DNA from: Juglans regia
Taxonomy: Eukaryota; Streptophyta; Magnoliopsida; Fagales; Juglandaceae
Assembly: GCF_001411555.2 (NCBI RefSeq)
Contig: NC_049903.1
Coordinates: 31,351,083 to 31,415,082, forward strand
Length of the DNA stretch: 64,000 nucleotides
Reading direction: 5' to 3'
Each line of letters opens with the position of its first letter. The first letter of the stretch is position 1. Of the stretch, positions 35,211-48,260 are shown piece after piece. The notes beneath the pieces were generated by a model. It was not told the DNA's origin, searched no databases, and saw nothing but the letters and a program-made list of their open reading frames with translations. The position numbers were made by a program, and so were the translations under genes.

Positions 35211-38200
35211 ATGGCTCAGGCTAGTAGGGTTAGGGTCGTCGGGGAGTACCTGGTGGGCCGGCAAATCGGGTCTGGGTCCTTCTCCGTGGTTTGGCACGCG
35301 AGGCACCGAGTACATGGAACCGAGGTGGCGATCAAGGAGATAGCTACGGGCCGGCTCAACAAGAAATTACAAGAGAGTCTCATGTCCGAGATTTTCATCC
35401 TCAAGCGGATTAACCACCCTAATATTATTCGCCTCCACGATATTATTGAGGTTTGTGTAAAACTTTATTTATTTTATAGCTTGATTTTATTTTTCTTAGT
35501 TGCTTTAAAACTGCGTGTTTGGTAGCGGAGAAAATGGAGGAAAGTTGAAGAACCTTTTTTTCTTAAAGTTTCTTGCTCTTCAATTTTCCTCATTCATACG
35601 AAACAGTAAACTGAGTCGTATTGTTTACTTGAACCTTTGTTTCTTTAAATTTCTGTGAAGAATGTATGTAGGATTTTTTTTTTTTTTTATAGTTGGTGTG
35701 AGAAGATAGTCGTTGGACCTTTGGTGAAATTGCCACTGGGGTTTTCCAGGAAAAGAGTTCCTGGTCTAACTTTCAAGTTTGTTTTGTTCTATATTTTCTC
35801 CTTGTGTGTCTAGGTTATCACGGCAATGGGTAGAAAGCTAAAATGAATGAATTAGACAGCACTATAGCCTGAGGTTTTGCGTAGTTGCTGAGAAATTTAG
35901 GAAATACGAGGCCAAAACGTCAAAATCTTGAAAATAGATTTTCGATGTTTATACTTGAGAATGAGAAGGCTGATTTTACTTGATCAGAGGGTAATGCAAC
36001 CTTTGAGCTTATTCAACTTGCGAATTAATTATGGGAAAGCAAAACAAGGGCTCTTATTTGAACTTGTTTCTTTCAGTATTTGCTTTTTTCATCAATCAAA
36101 CTGAGGGTAGAACTTCAAGGAAAAAAATTCAGGACCGCTGGGAAAACAAAGGATTATTTAGGAAGTTGCAATCACCATTTGAAGTTCAAATCACTTGGCC
36201 TTACTGGGTTGAACTGAGTAATAGTCCACTTAGTTACAATAATGCCTCTTGCCTTTAATTGAGTCCATCTATAGATTATAGAGTATTCACTTAGTGCGAT
36301 TTGGACTTTTTTTTTTTTTTGCAATTTCAGCAAGTCAAAGATATTCTATTTGAGGGTGTGTTTCTATCTAGAACCTAGGAGTGAATTTTCCCAAAACTAA
36401 TTTGTGAGGAAAGTGCGAGTTTTCCTTTTTAACTAAATTTTTACCTGATGTTGCTTCAATAGGTTCCTGGGAAGATACACCTTGTACTTGAGTACTGCAG
36501 AGGGGGTGACCTTTCCATTTACATACAACGCCAGGGAAGAGTCCCAGAAGCCACTGCAAAGCAATTCATGCTGCAACTAGGTACGTATTGAGCTTTGCCT
36601 GGCCAACTCTTCATTTTTTTCAGGTATTCTCAATTAATTAGCAGTGTATTACCTAAAAGAAAAGTCAGCAATGTATTGATGTTGGAAGGTTTTGTATTTT
36701 ACAGTGGCTGGTCTACAAATTCTACGTGAAAATAGTCTTATACATCGGGATTTAAAGCCACAGGTCTGGTTGATTTTCTGTTTAAGTTACGATTCTGATG
36801 CACATGTGGCGATCTATATTGTAGTCATTTCTATAAGGCAGGAAGCAAGCCCATGACATAGTTTGTGTTTTTGGCTTTTTGTTGTAATTAAATTCCTGAG
36901 CAACATAACTGAAAGGAATTGTTTGATATGTTGTAATATTGTCGCTGCTGAAAGGTTTTCTCAACGTTTTAATCCATTTGTAACATGTATCATTTTTTGA
37001 ACAGAATCTCCTCCTCTCCACTAGTGACAACAATTCAGTTTTGAAGATTGCAGATTTTGGATTTGCAAGGTAAAATCAAATCATGTCTTTGATAATGCGC
37101 TTAAAATCCCCTATCTTTTTGTGCCTTTGCTTTTTAGTGCTTTCATGGGCTCTCTTGTTTATGGTGAGTCTAATTAGATGTGATTTTAAACATTTTTTTA
37201 GATAACTAGAACCCACGCACCTGTTTGGGATTGAACTTGTGATCTTCCCTCTCCACCCCTTGTTTATAGGGGATCCAAATTGTGTTGTTTTGTTTTCCTT
37301 AAAAGGCTAAGTGCACTATTGATACCTTTATACCCTTTGCTTCATCTTGGGGTATGCATGTTGACAAGAAATGACATGGGGAAGTTGTGACTGTCATAGT
37401 ATTGGTAAAAGTGTGCTTAAGCACAGAAGGCCGAAGCACTTAGCTTACCAAAAGCGTGCATTAAGTGTGCTTTTTATTGAGCCTAAAATGCACTTTGGTA
37501 GTTTTTTGAATGAATTATAGAAAATGTCAGTTTTAACTAGTATTATTTGTATGGATCATTATTTTAGATGAGGAAGATGATGAGGATTACACATCTTGTG
37601 ATAACAATGATAGCCGTATGCAACCCCAATGGGCGGCGTAGTGGAGTGAGCCATATAAACTAGATGTCCTAGGTTCAAAACTCCGCATTCACATTCTTGT
37701 GGTCCTTGGAATGAGAGAGTTTTCCCTTGAATTACCTAAGGTGCACTTGTGGAAAACTCCTTGCTGAGGGCTTGTGCACCCTCAAGATTAGTCAGGACTT
37801 TGTCCTAGACACCTGGTGCCAATAGAAAAAAAAAAATGGTAGTCCTATGCTTATAGGATTAATTTTATTACGTATGTTAGCATAAAAGTCAATGCCTACA
37901 ATTCTTTTGTTGTTTTTGATCGTTGCCTTCTGGGTATACCTTGATTTAATCTTGTCTTTTAATTTGATTGCTATCAAATATCATGCTTGTGTATATTTTT
38001 TAAAGCACAAAAGAATTATATAAGATGTTATGCCTAAGTTTTATTTAATTAGTTGCAAAATAACAATTGAGTCAATAGGCTAAACATATTACTATCTTAT
38101 TTAAACATTTTTTATTGTATTTTATGAATATTTTGTTATTATACATTATTTTCTTAAAACGTGTTCTTTACTTTCAATTCGGTGCATGCTTGCACTTTGT

Positions 38201-41200
38201 ACCTAGGCTATAGGTGGCGCTTGTGCTTAAGTGTGCCTGACACTTTCACCGACACTTGGTTGTCAAACGTTTCATAATGTATAAAGTCTTTGGAAATTTG
38301 ACCCTTGGAATTTTTCCGGGGCGGTTCATCCTAGATCCTCTCTCTTAGACTTTTCAATGTTCAGGCATTTCTGATTTCCTTTTGCAGATCTTTGCAACCT
38401 AGAGGCCTTGCAGAAACATTGTGTGGTTCTCCACTTTACATGGCACCAGAGATAATGCAACTTCAAAAGTATGATGCAAAGGTGACTTTTGCTCTTTTTC
38501 ATTGGTCAGGTATTTGTGAATTATTTCAGGTTTCTTCCTTTTAAATTTGAACTGACTAAGCAGGCAGATCTCTGGAGTGTTGGTGCGATCTTATTTCAAC
38601 TTGTTACTGGAAAAACTCCATTTACTGGAAACAATCAAATACAGGTTTGAGCACCTTCTACCTAATCTGGTTTTGCATGGTGTTTACCTTTCCTAAAATT
38701 GTTGTAATATCCTAGATTGCGTATGGGAAGGTTTGAATCCCACTAGGTGGCATCACCCTCGTGATTAGTCGGGACATTATTCCCAGACACCTGGTGCCAA
38801 TATAAAAAAGGAACGTGGTGAATGAGCTTCCCTATTATTGTTTTTTGGGTTTGGGGGGGGGGAGTTTTAGCCCTTTATAATGATTCCAAAGGACTCCAAT
38901 TAGAACCTTGATTATTTGTTTGGAGCATAACTCTAGATATGGTTTGGGCCTTTCTTAGGTTGTTATAAATGGTATTAGCGTCAATCTGAAGATTCCCAAC
39001 TAAAGTGTGAGATTTGAGTTGTGTCACCTATGATGGAATGGTCTGACAAAGACCTCTGGAATTTAAAGGGAGGAGATTCTTATGATCAATAAAATTTTGT
39101 TTCACGATAAAAAAGGGGAAAAGATTGGATTGTATTGGGGAGTCGGTGGATCATCTATTATTGCATTGTGGTGTAGCCATAAGCTTGTGGAATGATATCT
39201 TTGCTAGAGTGAGGCTCCATTGGGTGATGCCACGAAGGGTCGTTGACTTTTTTGCTAGTTGCCAAGGCATCCGGGGTAACTCTCAAATTGCAGCTATGTG
39301 GAAGAGGATACCGATCTGTTTATGGTGGTGCATATGGATGGAGAGGAATGATCAGAGTTTTGAGGACCGTGAACGAACAATGGATGAGATTAGAACTTTT
39401 TTTCTTAATACATTATTCCATTGGTTGATTGTATAGACTTTAATGGAATGAGCATACATGATTTCCTTGTATCTAGACACTCATGCATAGGTGTTGCTTT
39501 TGTATATGTTCTGTGTACTTGGCTTTGCCTATTTTAATAAAATTCTTATTTACTGATAAAAAAAATATTTCGGATTGTATATAGGAAGGTAGTGAATGGG
39601 ATCCCACATTACTTAGGTGGGAGAAGTTCAAGCCCTTTACAATGATTCCAAGTGATCTCAGTTGGAACATTGACTAGTCCTTTTGGAATATGAACCCAAA
39701 AGTAGCTTGGGCCTTCCTTAGGTCGTTATAGTTGTGTGTGTGTGTGTGTTTGTTTTATTTTTTTTGGCAGTAACCGCAAGTTGTCAAACTAGTCTTCACT
39801 ATTTAAAATCTATCTTAACCAAAGTTATTGTAATACCTTGTTTTGTGCAGTTGCTCCAGAACATTATGAAATCAAATGAATTACAATTCCCTCCAGATAT
39901 AGATTTGAGTTCTGACTGCAAAGATTTGTGCCAGAAATTGCTGCGCCGTAATCCAGGTATATCTCATGATGCATATGTATGAGATACCCAATTGTACCAA
40001 ACAGGAAACGGGCTATAATCAGTTACTAAAGTCTCAGTATATGTTTTTCAATATTTATATATTGTCAAATGGCATTGATGTGTGTGAGTGAATTACCAAC
40101 TCACTTGTGTGGTTTTTATTTATTCTCAGAACTTATTGTCGAATTAAAATTGTTTGCTTCAAAATCCTCAAAATGTCAATCAAGTTCTAGCAATTGCCAA
40201 TTTTGATGAACCAAATATTATAAGAAACGTAGTCATGCCATGATTCCTTTACTTTGATTTCAACAAGCTTTTCATGATTTACCAACAAATATATCTCCTC
40301 CTTTATATCAATGTACTTGGGCCCACAGATCTGCCTTGATATTTGAGACTCATATAGTTTAAATTACTTTGATTTAATTGGTTAGAAAAAGTTGAGGAAT
40401 AGATGTTCACCGTATTCCTGCAATCGCAGACCACATGGTGCATGGGAATGCTAATTTTTGGTGGTTTTTTTACATTTAGATTCATAAATGTACTCCACTC
40501 TAAAAGTTCCTAATGCATAGCATTGGTTGCTTGAGACTATTGAGCTGGGGAACAGTATATAGAACTGTTGTTGTTTTTGGGGTATCTGGCAAGGAATGGT
40601 ATATGAGAGCTATACTAAAATTTGGTCTTATCTCACAACGTATTATGCATTCTAATATGAGAGATTTTGCCTTTTATTTTGAATTTTCTAATTTTATTCT
40701 GTTGTATTTACAGTTGAAAGATTAACATTTGAAGAGTTTTTTAACCACCCATATCTTTCTCAGAAACAACCAGCTGCATCACTGGGGTAAACGAAGCAGT
40801 TTTAGTCTTCATGGTTTTGTCTATTTGTATTTTCAGTTTTCTAAATAATAAATCCTCTGGCATGCAGGAGTAGGAGGTCTTCAAGAGTAGTGGACGAATT
40901 TCCTGTGTCTGACTGTGATCCTGTGAGAAATAGGGAGGAAAATAGTCAAGAGGATTGTCTGCCTTTCTTTCTAGATGATGATTCTGGTGGTCCTGAAGGG
41001 AGCCCATCCTTCTTAAGGAGGAGGTCTTCACCGAAGTCTACTCATGGATTTTCTCTTGGTACAACATTTGGTAGAAGGGAAGTAGCATCTCCCCCTAAAA
41101 ATGTGAATCTGACTTCCGGATATGGTAGTGCCACAGATAATTTGGAAAGCCGTAGACCCTCAAACAGAATAACCAATCCTCTGCCCTTCTTTCTAGATGA

Positions 41201-44200
41201 TGATTCTAGTGGTCCTGAAGGGAGCCCATCCTTCTTAAGGACAAGGTCTTCAGTGAAGTCTACTTACGGATTTTCTCTTGATACAAAAGGTGGTAGAAGG
41301 GAAGCAGCATCTGCCAATTCTAATAATGTGAATCTGGCTTCCGGATTTGGTAGTGTGACAGATAATTTGGAATCTACTAGTTCTAGGTTGGATAGCCGTA
41401 GACCCTTGAACAGAATAACTGATCCTCTGACATCCACAGACCTAAGATCTCCGAACACTCAATCAAAAGGTACCAAGAATCCTAATGTTCCTTTTTTTTT
41501 TCCTCTCATCTTTTTTAGTTACCAAAATGTATATGGTTTCTCTAGATTCAGCATGTCTAGCAAGACATGATTTTTTTCCTTTTTCCCCATATTTTCATGG
41601 TTTCAGCAGTCGTGGATTCGCTAGAGTTAAGTGATCAAGATTATGTTATTGTATCTGGATCTCCAATGGATGTGTCATCTTCCTCAGCTTGTGCTTCCAA
41701 GCCAGGCCATTCTATATACAGGTCAGGGAGTTCTCCCCAAGCATCTGTTAGAACGAACACCATGGTAAGTGCCCCAATGCCAATCATTGGCGCAGAGACT
41801 AGTGACATTGGTCAAATTGGAAGCTTGGAAAGTCAGAGCTCTGCTCCAGGGATCTCACAAGGATCAATGGAAATAGGAGATGCTTTAGGGCAGCCATCAA
41901 CTCACTGCACAACAAGGATTAAGTCATTACAGCATTGTGCATCTGCCATTAAAGAATTATTGAATGAAAAGGTAAGTGATAGTGTGCCTATTTGTGCAAT
42001 CTGGCCAGTTTCTTTATTATTGTCTCTACAAATCTGTAGGGAAGCTCAAAAGTGCATTTAGTAGATAAATGAAGTAATAAACCATAAATGGTTTTTTCTC
42101 TCACTCTCTACAGTCTACACAGCCGCCGAGTTAAAGATATATGGTCTCTTGGTGGAACAGGAACTTGTGTGGTCCATTTTTTTTTTTAAAAGTTAAAATT
42201 TGATTTATGATCTAGGGCAGTGTTGCCCAAGTACATAGGATGTGTACGCCTGAAAGGGGAAAACAAAAAAAAAATATGGAGACTAGAAAGTTTGCTAAGA
42301 AAGGTTGAGTGGTTTTTTCAATCAATTTCTTTGGTAGATGTTGATTCTTTTTTATTGTTTCACTAGGTCAGCCAAGCACTTGATTCATGTGGTGTTTATG
42401 TAGTCTCCATGGGAATATTAAAAAAAATAGGCTTCAAGTAGATACATGATGGTAAATTGATTTGATAGCTGACACTGGGTGAGTCAACATGTATGATGGG
42501 GGATCTTAAATTCTTGGCTGCAAATTTACTGTGCTGCATGATTGTAACAGAATATCTATAAAAAAAAAAGAAAAAAGAAACAGAAGATATTTCATGCTTA
42601 GTATTATTTGATGGTCAATGCATAGTTTATATTCTCATAATATTATAATTTGGTTATGGGACAAATTTAATCCTGGTCCCTCATTGTGCTTGTACCTTAT
42701 GCTGCTAGTCTGACACTCCTGACGTGCCTCACAATTAACATCAAATTATAACTTGTCTGTCCTGCTCAGGACCAAAAAAGAAAAAAAAAAAAGAAAAACA
42801 AAAACAATTGTCTGTGACATCAAATTATAACAAGATTTGTTTTTTCAAAAGATTGAGGCAGATAGGCATTTAGAGGCATTCTCCATTCAGCTTGTAATTC
42901 TTGCAATTTGGAAGCAAGCCTTGCATATATGCCATACACAAGCTGCCTCAGCTATGGAAGGAAGTCCAAGTCAAGAAACTCCGAGATATAGGAGCACCAG
43001 TAAGAAGTATGGTAGTCCTGATACAGAAGTACGTCTTGATGTTTGCAGCACTCAATTGCTGGAGGATATCTCCTCTCAGATTGAGAGAGACTTTCTCCTG
43101 GAAGTTGAACATGCTGAAGGACTTGCTAAGGTCATTGAACCTGGTATGACTTGATACTGGTGTATGGTGCTCTTCTGTTTTCTCCTTTTACCGCCAACAC
43201 TAGTGCATATGTTTGTAATAAGATCATACGTTTCACTTCTGTTCTTACCCTTTTATAAATTTCATTTAATTGATGACTGAATTATAATGCTTGTTTTTCA
43301 AACCTATTGTATTCGACGACTCTGAATTTCAAATTTGAAATTGTTAGATCCGAGTGTTGTGAAGGCAAACTCGCAAGTCATATATACATACACAGATTGT
43401 GTTATATGTGTATATGTCATGCTAACATTAAATAGTACCAACAAAATTTTCTTCATAAATTAGGATCAGGGTTCTATGGGTTAGTGGCTGTAATTGCAGT
43501 AAAAATACACATCTTTGGCATGGGTAGGTTTTTTGGCTATCGGAGTCTATTTCCATGTGAGGGACTCTGGGTGCTTCTATATCTCTAGTTTGTCTATGTT
43601 GCAAATATAGGGAGCTATGCTTGTGGTTTCGTTCTATGGTGTGTAAGGGTCTGAAGACTAAATTTTTTCATCATGATTTCAGGTAATACAGAGATGCCAG
43701 ATGCAATGGAAACAATATTTGAATCTGCTCTCGCTTTTGGGAGGAGTGGAGGCGTGAGTATTTTATTTTCTCTCTCTAGCTAATTGGACCATGGCTGACA
43801 TTCTTGCATGGGTTTTGTTATACATCAGCCACTATTCACCCCCACACCTGACAGTTTTTTTTTTTTTTTTTTTTTCATAGGGTGTGGGGTAGTGAATAGT
43901 GGCTGATGAGAAGAATTATTCTTTCTGCATTTAGTCCTTAGCAACTCACCGAATTAGTTGGCAAGGCAAGGTTAAATTCCAGAGTAGGATGACCAGTTGT
44001 TTGTCAAGCTAAAGTCCCTACACTTGCCATCTGTGTCTTAAGTGAGTAGTTCAAAAATAATTTAAATGAAATTCTCTATCATGTTTGCAATTTGAAATGA
44101 ATGCTCTGTTGACATGTCTTAGGATGGCAGATTTTACTGAAAAAATGACCAATCACTACGATTGTGTCCACATTCGCTTGTCTGATTATCATTTGAGATT

Positions 44201-44818
44201 CATGCTTTCTTTCTCGACCAAATATGACATATAATAAGCAAAGCGTAATTATCCCTGACCTTGTATGGTGCTGTGAAGAAAATCAGAGACCTATATGCAA
44301 AAGGAAATGTATGAATCGACATGGTGATTCAAATCCATTGAGAAATATGCTCTTACCTAAATAATCAAGCTTTACAAAACAACGATCTCAGCTAATTTCT
44401 TGGGGAAGCTTCTATCTCTCTATATACTATGAATAGCAGATGGTATGGATATTGAATACTGTTTAAGAAAACACCATAAAATGATCCCTTCCCTTGAAAA
44501 TTTTGAAATTTGGGGAGTGATAGTGCGTTGAAGTAATCTGGAACTACCCACTGAGGATTGTTCTCTTATGTTTGGCAGGTTGAAGAGCTCATGGGCAATA
44601 TGGAAAATGCAGCAGGATTGTACTCAAAAGCTGTGCGTTTGTTAGTCTTTCTTCTAGTGGAAGCACCGTCCCTCATTCTCAATCCTCCATTCTCCCTCAC
44701 AAACTCAGACCGGTATAGGCTCCAAACTTATATTGATATCATTAATAACAGGCATGGTTACTCAAGGTCCCAGCGAATGGCTCTCCTCAAGTGCGACGAT
44801 CAACACTGCCCCCCTTAG
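35211..44818 (+). CDS. ATG1: Serine/threonine kinase ATG1 (autophagy initiation)
   Basis: Thirteen exons: 35211-35450, 36463-36580, 36705-36763, 37005-37069, 38388-38481, 38564-38644, 39851-39956, 40714-40786, 40868-41469, 41607-41971, 42852-43143, 43683-43753 and 44579-44818. Joins are GT-AG and keep frame, giving 801 aa. The kinase domain spans about residues 13-270: GSGSFSVV (20-27), Lys42, HRD with Asp135, DFG (156-158), and GSPLYMAPE in the activation segment. A serine-rich linker follows, then C-terminal helices of the type that bind ATG13. Family role: cytosolic kinase that starts autophagosome formation with ATG13 and ATG11. Oddity: exon 9 contains a tandem duplication, residues about 310-383 and 384-465, beginning LPFFLDDDS. 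This makes the protein longer than I would expect for plant ATG1 proteins. Exon 10 has a CAGCAG tandem acceptor. Introns carry SINE, LINE and MITE insertions. Confidence 0.95.
37626..37837 (+). mobile_element. tRNA-derived SINE in ATG1 intron 4
   Basis: About 210 bp with Pol III-like boxes at the 5' end: A-box-like GGCGTAGTGGAGTGAGCC and B-box-like GGTTCAAAACTCC. It ends CCTAGACACCTGGTGCCAAT followed by a poly(A) tail. The tail sequence recurs in a second copy at 38715-38811. The structure is that of a plant SINE. Confidence 0.75.
38715..38811 (+). mobile_element. 5'-truncated SINE in ATG1 intron 6
   Basis: Contains a B-box-like GGTTTGAATCCCAC, then the same 3' part as the copy at 37626 (ATTAGTCGGGACATT, CCAGACACCTGGTGCCAAT) and an A-rich end. 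The 5' region with the A box is missing. Confidence 0.65.
38840..39100 (+). repeat. TRIM/LTR-like repeat fragment a
   Basis: Contains phrases shared with 39588-39735 and 59640-60070: CCCTTTATAATGATTCCAA, 'gggcctttcttaggttgttata', GAGATTTGAGTTGTGTCACC and 'ggaggagatt'. A degenerate tggtatcagagc-like sequence sits at its centre. This looks like a short LTR retroelement family. Boundaries are approximate. Confidence 0.5.
39115..39570 (+). pseudogene. LINE 3' end (zf-RVT) in ATG1 intron 6
   Basis: An open frame encodes the zinc-binding C-terminal domain of plant LINE reverse transcriptases: [11 protein letters not shown], then [20 protein letters not shown] and FFLNTLFHW. It ends with the usual 3' UTR and an A-rich tail at 39559-39566. 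It is 5'-truncated, as LINE insertions usually are, and lies in the same orientation as the host gene. Confidence 0.85.
39588..39735 (+). repeat. TRIM/LTR-like repeat fragment b
   Basis: Starts GATCCCACATTACTTAGGTGG nearby and contains CCCTTTACAATGATTCCAAG and 'gggccttccttaggtcgttata', matching fragments at 38840-39100 and 59640-60070. Confidence 0.5.
40959..41426 (+). repeat. In-frame tandem duplication inside ATG1 exon 9
   Basis: Copy 1 is 40959-41180 (222 bases, 74 codons) and copy 2 is 41181-41426 (246 bases, 82 codons, with a small insertion). They share phrases such as CTAGATGATGATTCT, GGTCCTGAAGGGAGCCCATC and GGATTTTCTCTTG. Both lie in one exon and keep frame. The encoded unit is a Ser/Arg-rich, acidic-start linker segment ([19 protein letters not shown]). 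Confidence 0.92.
43823..43908. mobile_element. Snap-back MITE in ATG1 intron 12
   Basis: An 86-bp near-perfect inverted repeat: CATCAGCCACTATTCACCCC, a T-rich loop, then GTGTGGGGTAGTGAATAGTGG and CTGATG. A diverged relative lies at 54514-54603. Confidence 0.75.
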
Positions 44819-46289
44819 AAACAAGGCAAGATTTTAAGTACCATTTCTTGACGATTCTCACGTTGTTATACGCTGTAAAATTATTTGTTTGTACTTTGTA
44901 CAGTTATTCTTTGTGTGACGGGGGAATTGGGAGGTTGACAGGAGTGGTTGACCTGTATTAGTGTAGGCTGTTGTAATATTTACATTTTTGCTATTTAAAA
45001 AAAGAAAAAAAAAATTTATAAAATATGCATTCCTTTAAAATTGGATATGCATTCTGTTCAATTTGTTTTTTGGTGCATTAGTCGTCAGAACTGAAGCATG
45101 CCATCTTAAGAGTTAGTTGAAAGGGAATATGTATACAATGAATAAGCTTCGGTTGGGCCAAATGATTTTTATTTTTATTTTCTAAATTCATTAATATATA
45201 TCGAGAACTGCTAGAAATATAAAGAAATTATACAAAGTAAATCAACAAACTGATGTGGTTTCATGATATTCGTTAGATCTACTTTATAATAAAAGTAATT
45301 TTATAATATATGTACCGCATCAAGCTACAGTAGTTTGTGAGTTTATTTTTGTGTAATTTTTTTGTAATTAAAGTATTTTTCTTTTATATATCCAGGTTTA
45401 TAGCGGCAAATTTTGGTTTTTTTTTTTTTCAAATAATAAAAAAGGCTCTGAGATACATATTGGTCGCATGTAAGTCCTTGAAACGTCTTCTTTCAGAGAA
45501 AAACATGTCCAATTCACACCAGAAAATATTATACATCGAGCAATATTCCCCAAGAAGTCATTGATAATGATATTCCCCATACATTCAAATAAATTTTTAT
45601 AAAAACAAAATTATAAGTATATCATCTATCTTCAATTAATTAAAATACTCAACAATTCTGATACGTTTCACTTTAACTTGAATTCTTAATATTTTATTAT
45701 AAATTAGCTCAAATTAATGAAACTGATTCAATCCAAATAGCATCTCAATCCTCTCCCAAAATCTTAAACATGACTAAAATCTATGAATATATAACATTTT
45801 TCTCTACATTTTTACAAGTTGAAGTCTTTATTTAGAAGATCATACGTACGGTTAAAGCTAGAAGCTCAATACACGCTTTTGCATTAAAAAACTAACTGTT
45901 TTATTTATATGTATATTATGTAATGAAAAATGATAAACACACGATAATTTTCATAACATTTCATAATTTTCATAACATTTTACATAATTATGTTTTAAAA
46001 TGAGAGATATTTTTGTAAAATGTTTTTTTTTAAAAAAAAAGAGGAAGATACCCCAATTATATTGATAATCCTCACTTATAATGGAGAAATATTGTGGTCA
46101 CTGATTACAACCGGACACCTAGTTGTTACATATAATCATAAAATCCAAAACTAGACATCAAAATGAAATGTAAGAAATAAAGAAAAATCACTAAGCCTTA
46201 TACAATATATTAAGTAAAAAAACTAATAAAACCAAAACCAACACCAAAGTACATACCTGAAAGAAAAAACCAAAATAAACAAATATGTA
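44819..46289. other. Intergenic, ATG1 3' flank
   Basis: Begins with the ATG1 3' UTR. The remainder is AT-rich with A/T runs and no recognised gene. Confidence 0.5.
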
Positions 46290-48260
46290 GAAGTCTTGTT
46301 ATGGACATGGAATTACTTGTAAACCTGCGTAATCCATTCGAATAACTTCCATAATTTCTTTTGGAATGCTGTTTTTATTATTAAAGAAAAACTCCTTACC
46401 TCTAGTGCCTAGTCTAGTTAATCTAACGTGGTTCGTTTCCCTAAAAGAATGATATACCTTCACCACCATCAAAAGAGCTATCAATCTTGCCTCGTTCCAG
46501 TATCTCTGACTCTGCCAAGGAACTTGTCACCTTTCTCTCACCTATTAACCACAAGCTTAGAATCAGATTCAACCTTTATGTGAGTTATATTCATCTGAGC
46601 ACATAAATTAAGTCCATCTGAGAGAGCTATGATCTCAACAATATTGTTGGAGCTTATACCATAGAACCTGACAAAAAGCAAATATCGTTTGACCATCCGC
46701 ATCTCGAAGAATACCTCCATCTCTGCGTCTACCTGGATTACCTAGACTACTTTCATCTACGTTAAGTTTAGCAAAACCCTATGTTGGGCGCATCCACTTC
46801 AAAATCTGAATAATATTTTTCTAGATAGACATATTCATTAATCTGAGTTGTTGTAAGATCACTCCATCTGAGCATTTCATGAAGGGCTTATTTGTTTTTG
46901 TGTGGATACGTTGTGCTAAAAAATTCTTGACTTTATAGCACACTTGCTCCCCTATTTCAACAACCCCTTCCATGCGAATTTTACATTTGCATAACCACAG
47001 GAACCAACTTATTAAGGAAAGAAGAATACCAATCACAAAATTGATTTGCGATACCACCTAATTCTTGGATAGTTATTGTTATATTTTACCATCCCATGTA
47101 TGATTTGGTCCAAGTTTCAGACCTAGCACTGCCTCAAAAGAATTCCAAACAAAAGCTTGAATCTCTCCCAAAAGTAACGAATGACTTAATGAATCACAAC
47201 CAGCCACTTTACAACATTCAAATTTAGAGGCCATAGATATATACAACTTCATAATATTTTGGTCAAAAGGCAAACCATTATACATATCTTTCCACATAAA
47301 CGTAGAAATTTTACTTGGAAATAACCTATGCCAAATCCATTTAGCCCACGATGCTTTTTCCTTAGGTTCATGATTATATTACCAAATTGAAAAAGTAGAA
47401 AAATTGCAATTATACTCTGCTCTCAATATAGGTATATCTGAATTTGAGGAGAGTTGAATGTGTTATAACTTTAGATCTTCGTAGATGGAATTCTCCATTA
47501 GCTCCTGCACTTTCTCCCAATTACCTCCCATGTTAAAAAAGACCTCAGCTATTATTAGAGAGGGTTTTGTATAATCCGAGAGTTTGGCAAGAATCCTAAA
47601 GATGGCCAATTTTCAAACCAAAATGATATCTTGCCTTCGTTAATGATCTGTCCAAAGCCTCTAATCACTGATTTCATCAATGCTTTTAGAGCCTTAAAAA
47701 AATGTGATTCGTAAGAAACGTGATTTAGGAGGAATGGGTGATGTTGAGCTTTATATTTGGCTCGGAAAAAAGTAACCCAAAGAGAGTTACCATACAGAAC
47801 TTGCCAAACAAATTTCATATGAAGAGCTTTCTTTATGTCTTCCAATTTCTGTATACCGAGATCACCTTCTTCCGTAGGTCTACAAACATTATCCCATGCC
47901 ACCCATTTATTTTTCTTCTTACCATCCATACTGTCCCATAAGAAATCTACAAAAATCTGATTTAACTTGTGTATGACACTTCAAGGTATATTTAGCATTG
48001 TTAAAAGATGTAGAAGAATATTAGACAACACGTGTTTTAATAACACAAGTTTACCACCCTTCGAGAGTAAAGCACCTTTCCACGAGGCTAATTTCTTTTG
48101 CACTTTATGAATTAAAGATTCTACATGGGTGGCTCATATACTACATATACATATTGGTGCACTCAAGTATAAATAGGGAAAAACTCATTCATGAAAGCCA
48201 GTAGTTTGAAGCCCAATCGTATTTCGTGCTGTGGAAGCTTGTAACATACCCTCATTTTGT
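46290..48260 (-). pseudogene. LINE (L1-like) retrotransposon, 3' half, decayed
   Basis: On the minus strand the order is: end of the reverse transcriptase thumb region (KVQKKLASWKGALLSKGGKL, then LWDSMDGKKKNKWVAWDN and CRPTEEGDLGIQKLEDI at 47929-47830), a degenerate zf-RVT block (47297-47079), and an RNase H-like segment (46720-46538, with IVEIIALSDGLNLC and KVESDSKLVV). Stops and frameshifts separate the blocks. This architecture fits plant L1-like LINEs that carry RNase H. The 5' half is absent. Confidence 0.85.

Noticed and set aside
39125..39436. An extra exon of the ATG1 gene
   Set aside because: The protein is the zf-RVT end of a LINE and the flanking ATG1 exons join in frame without it.
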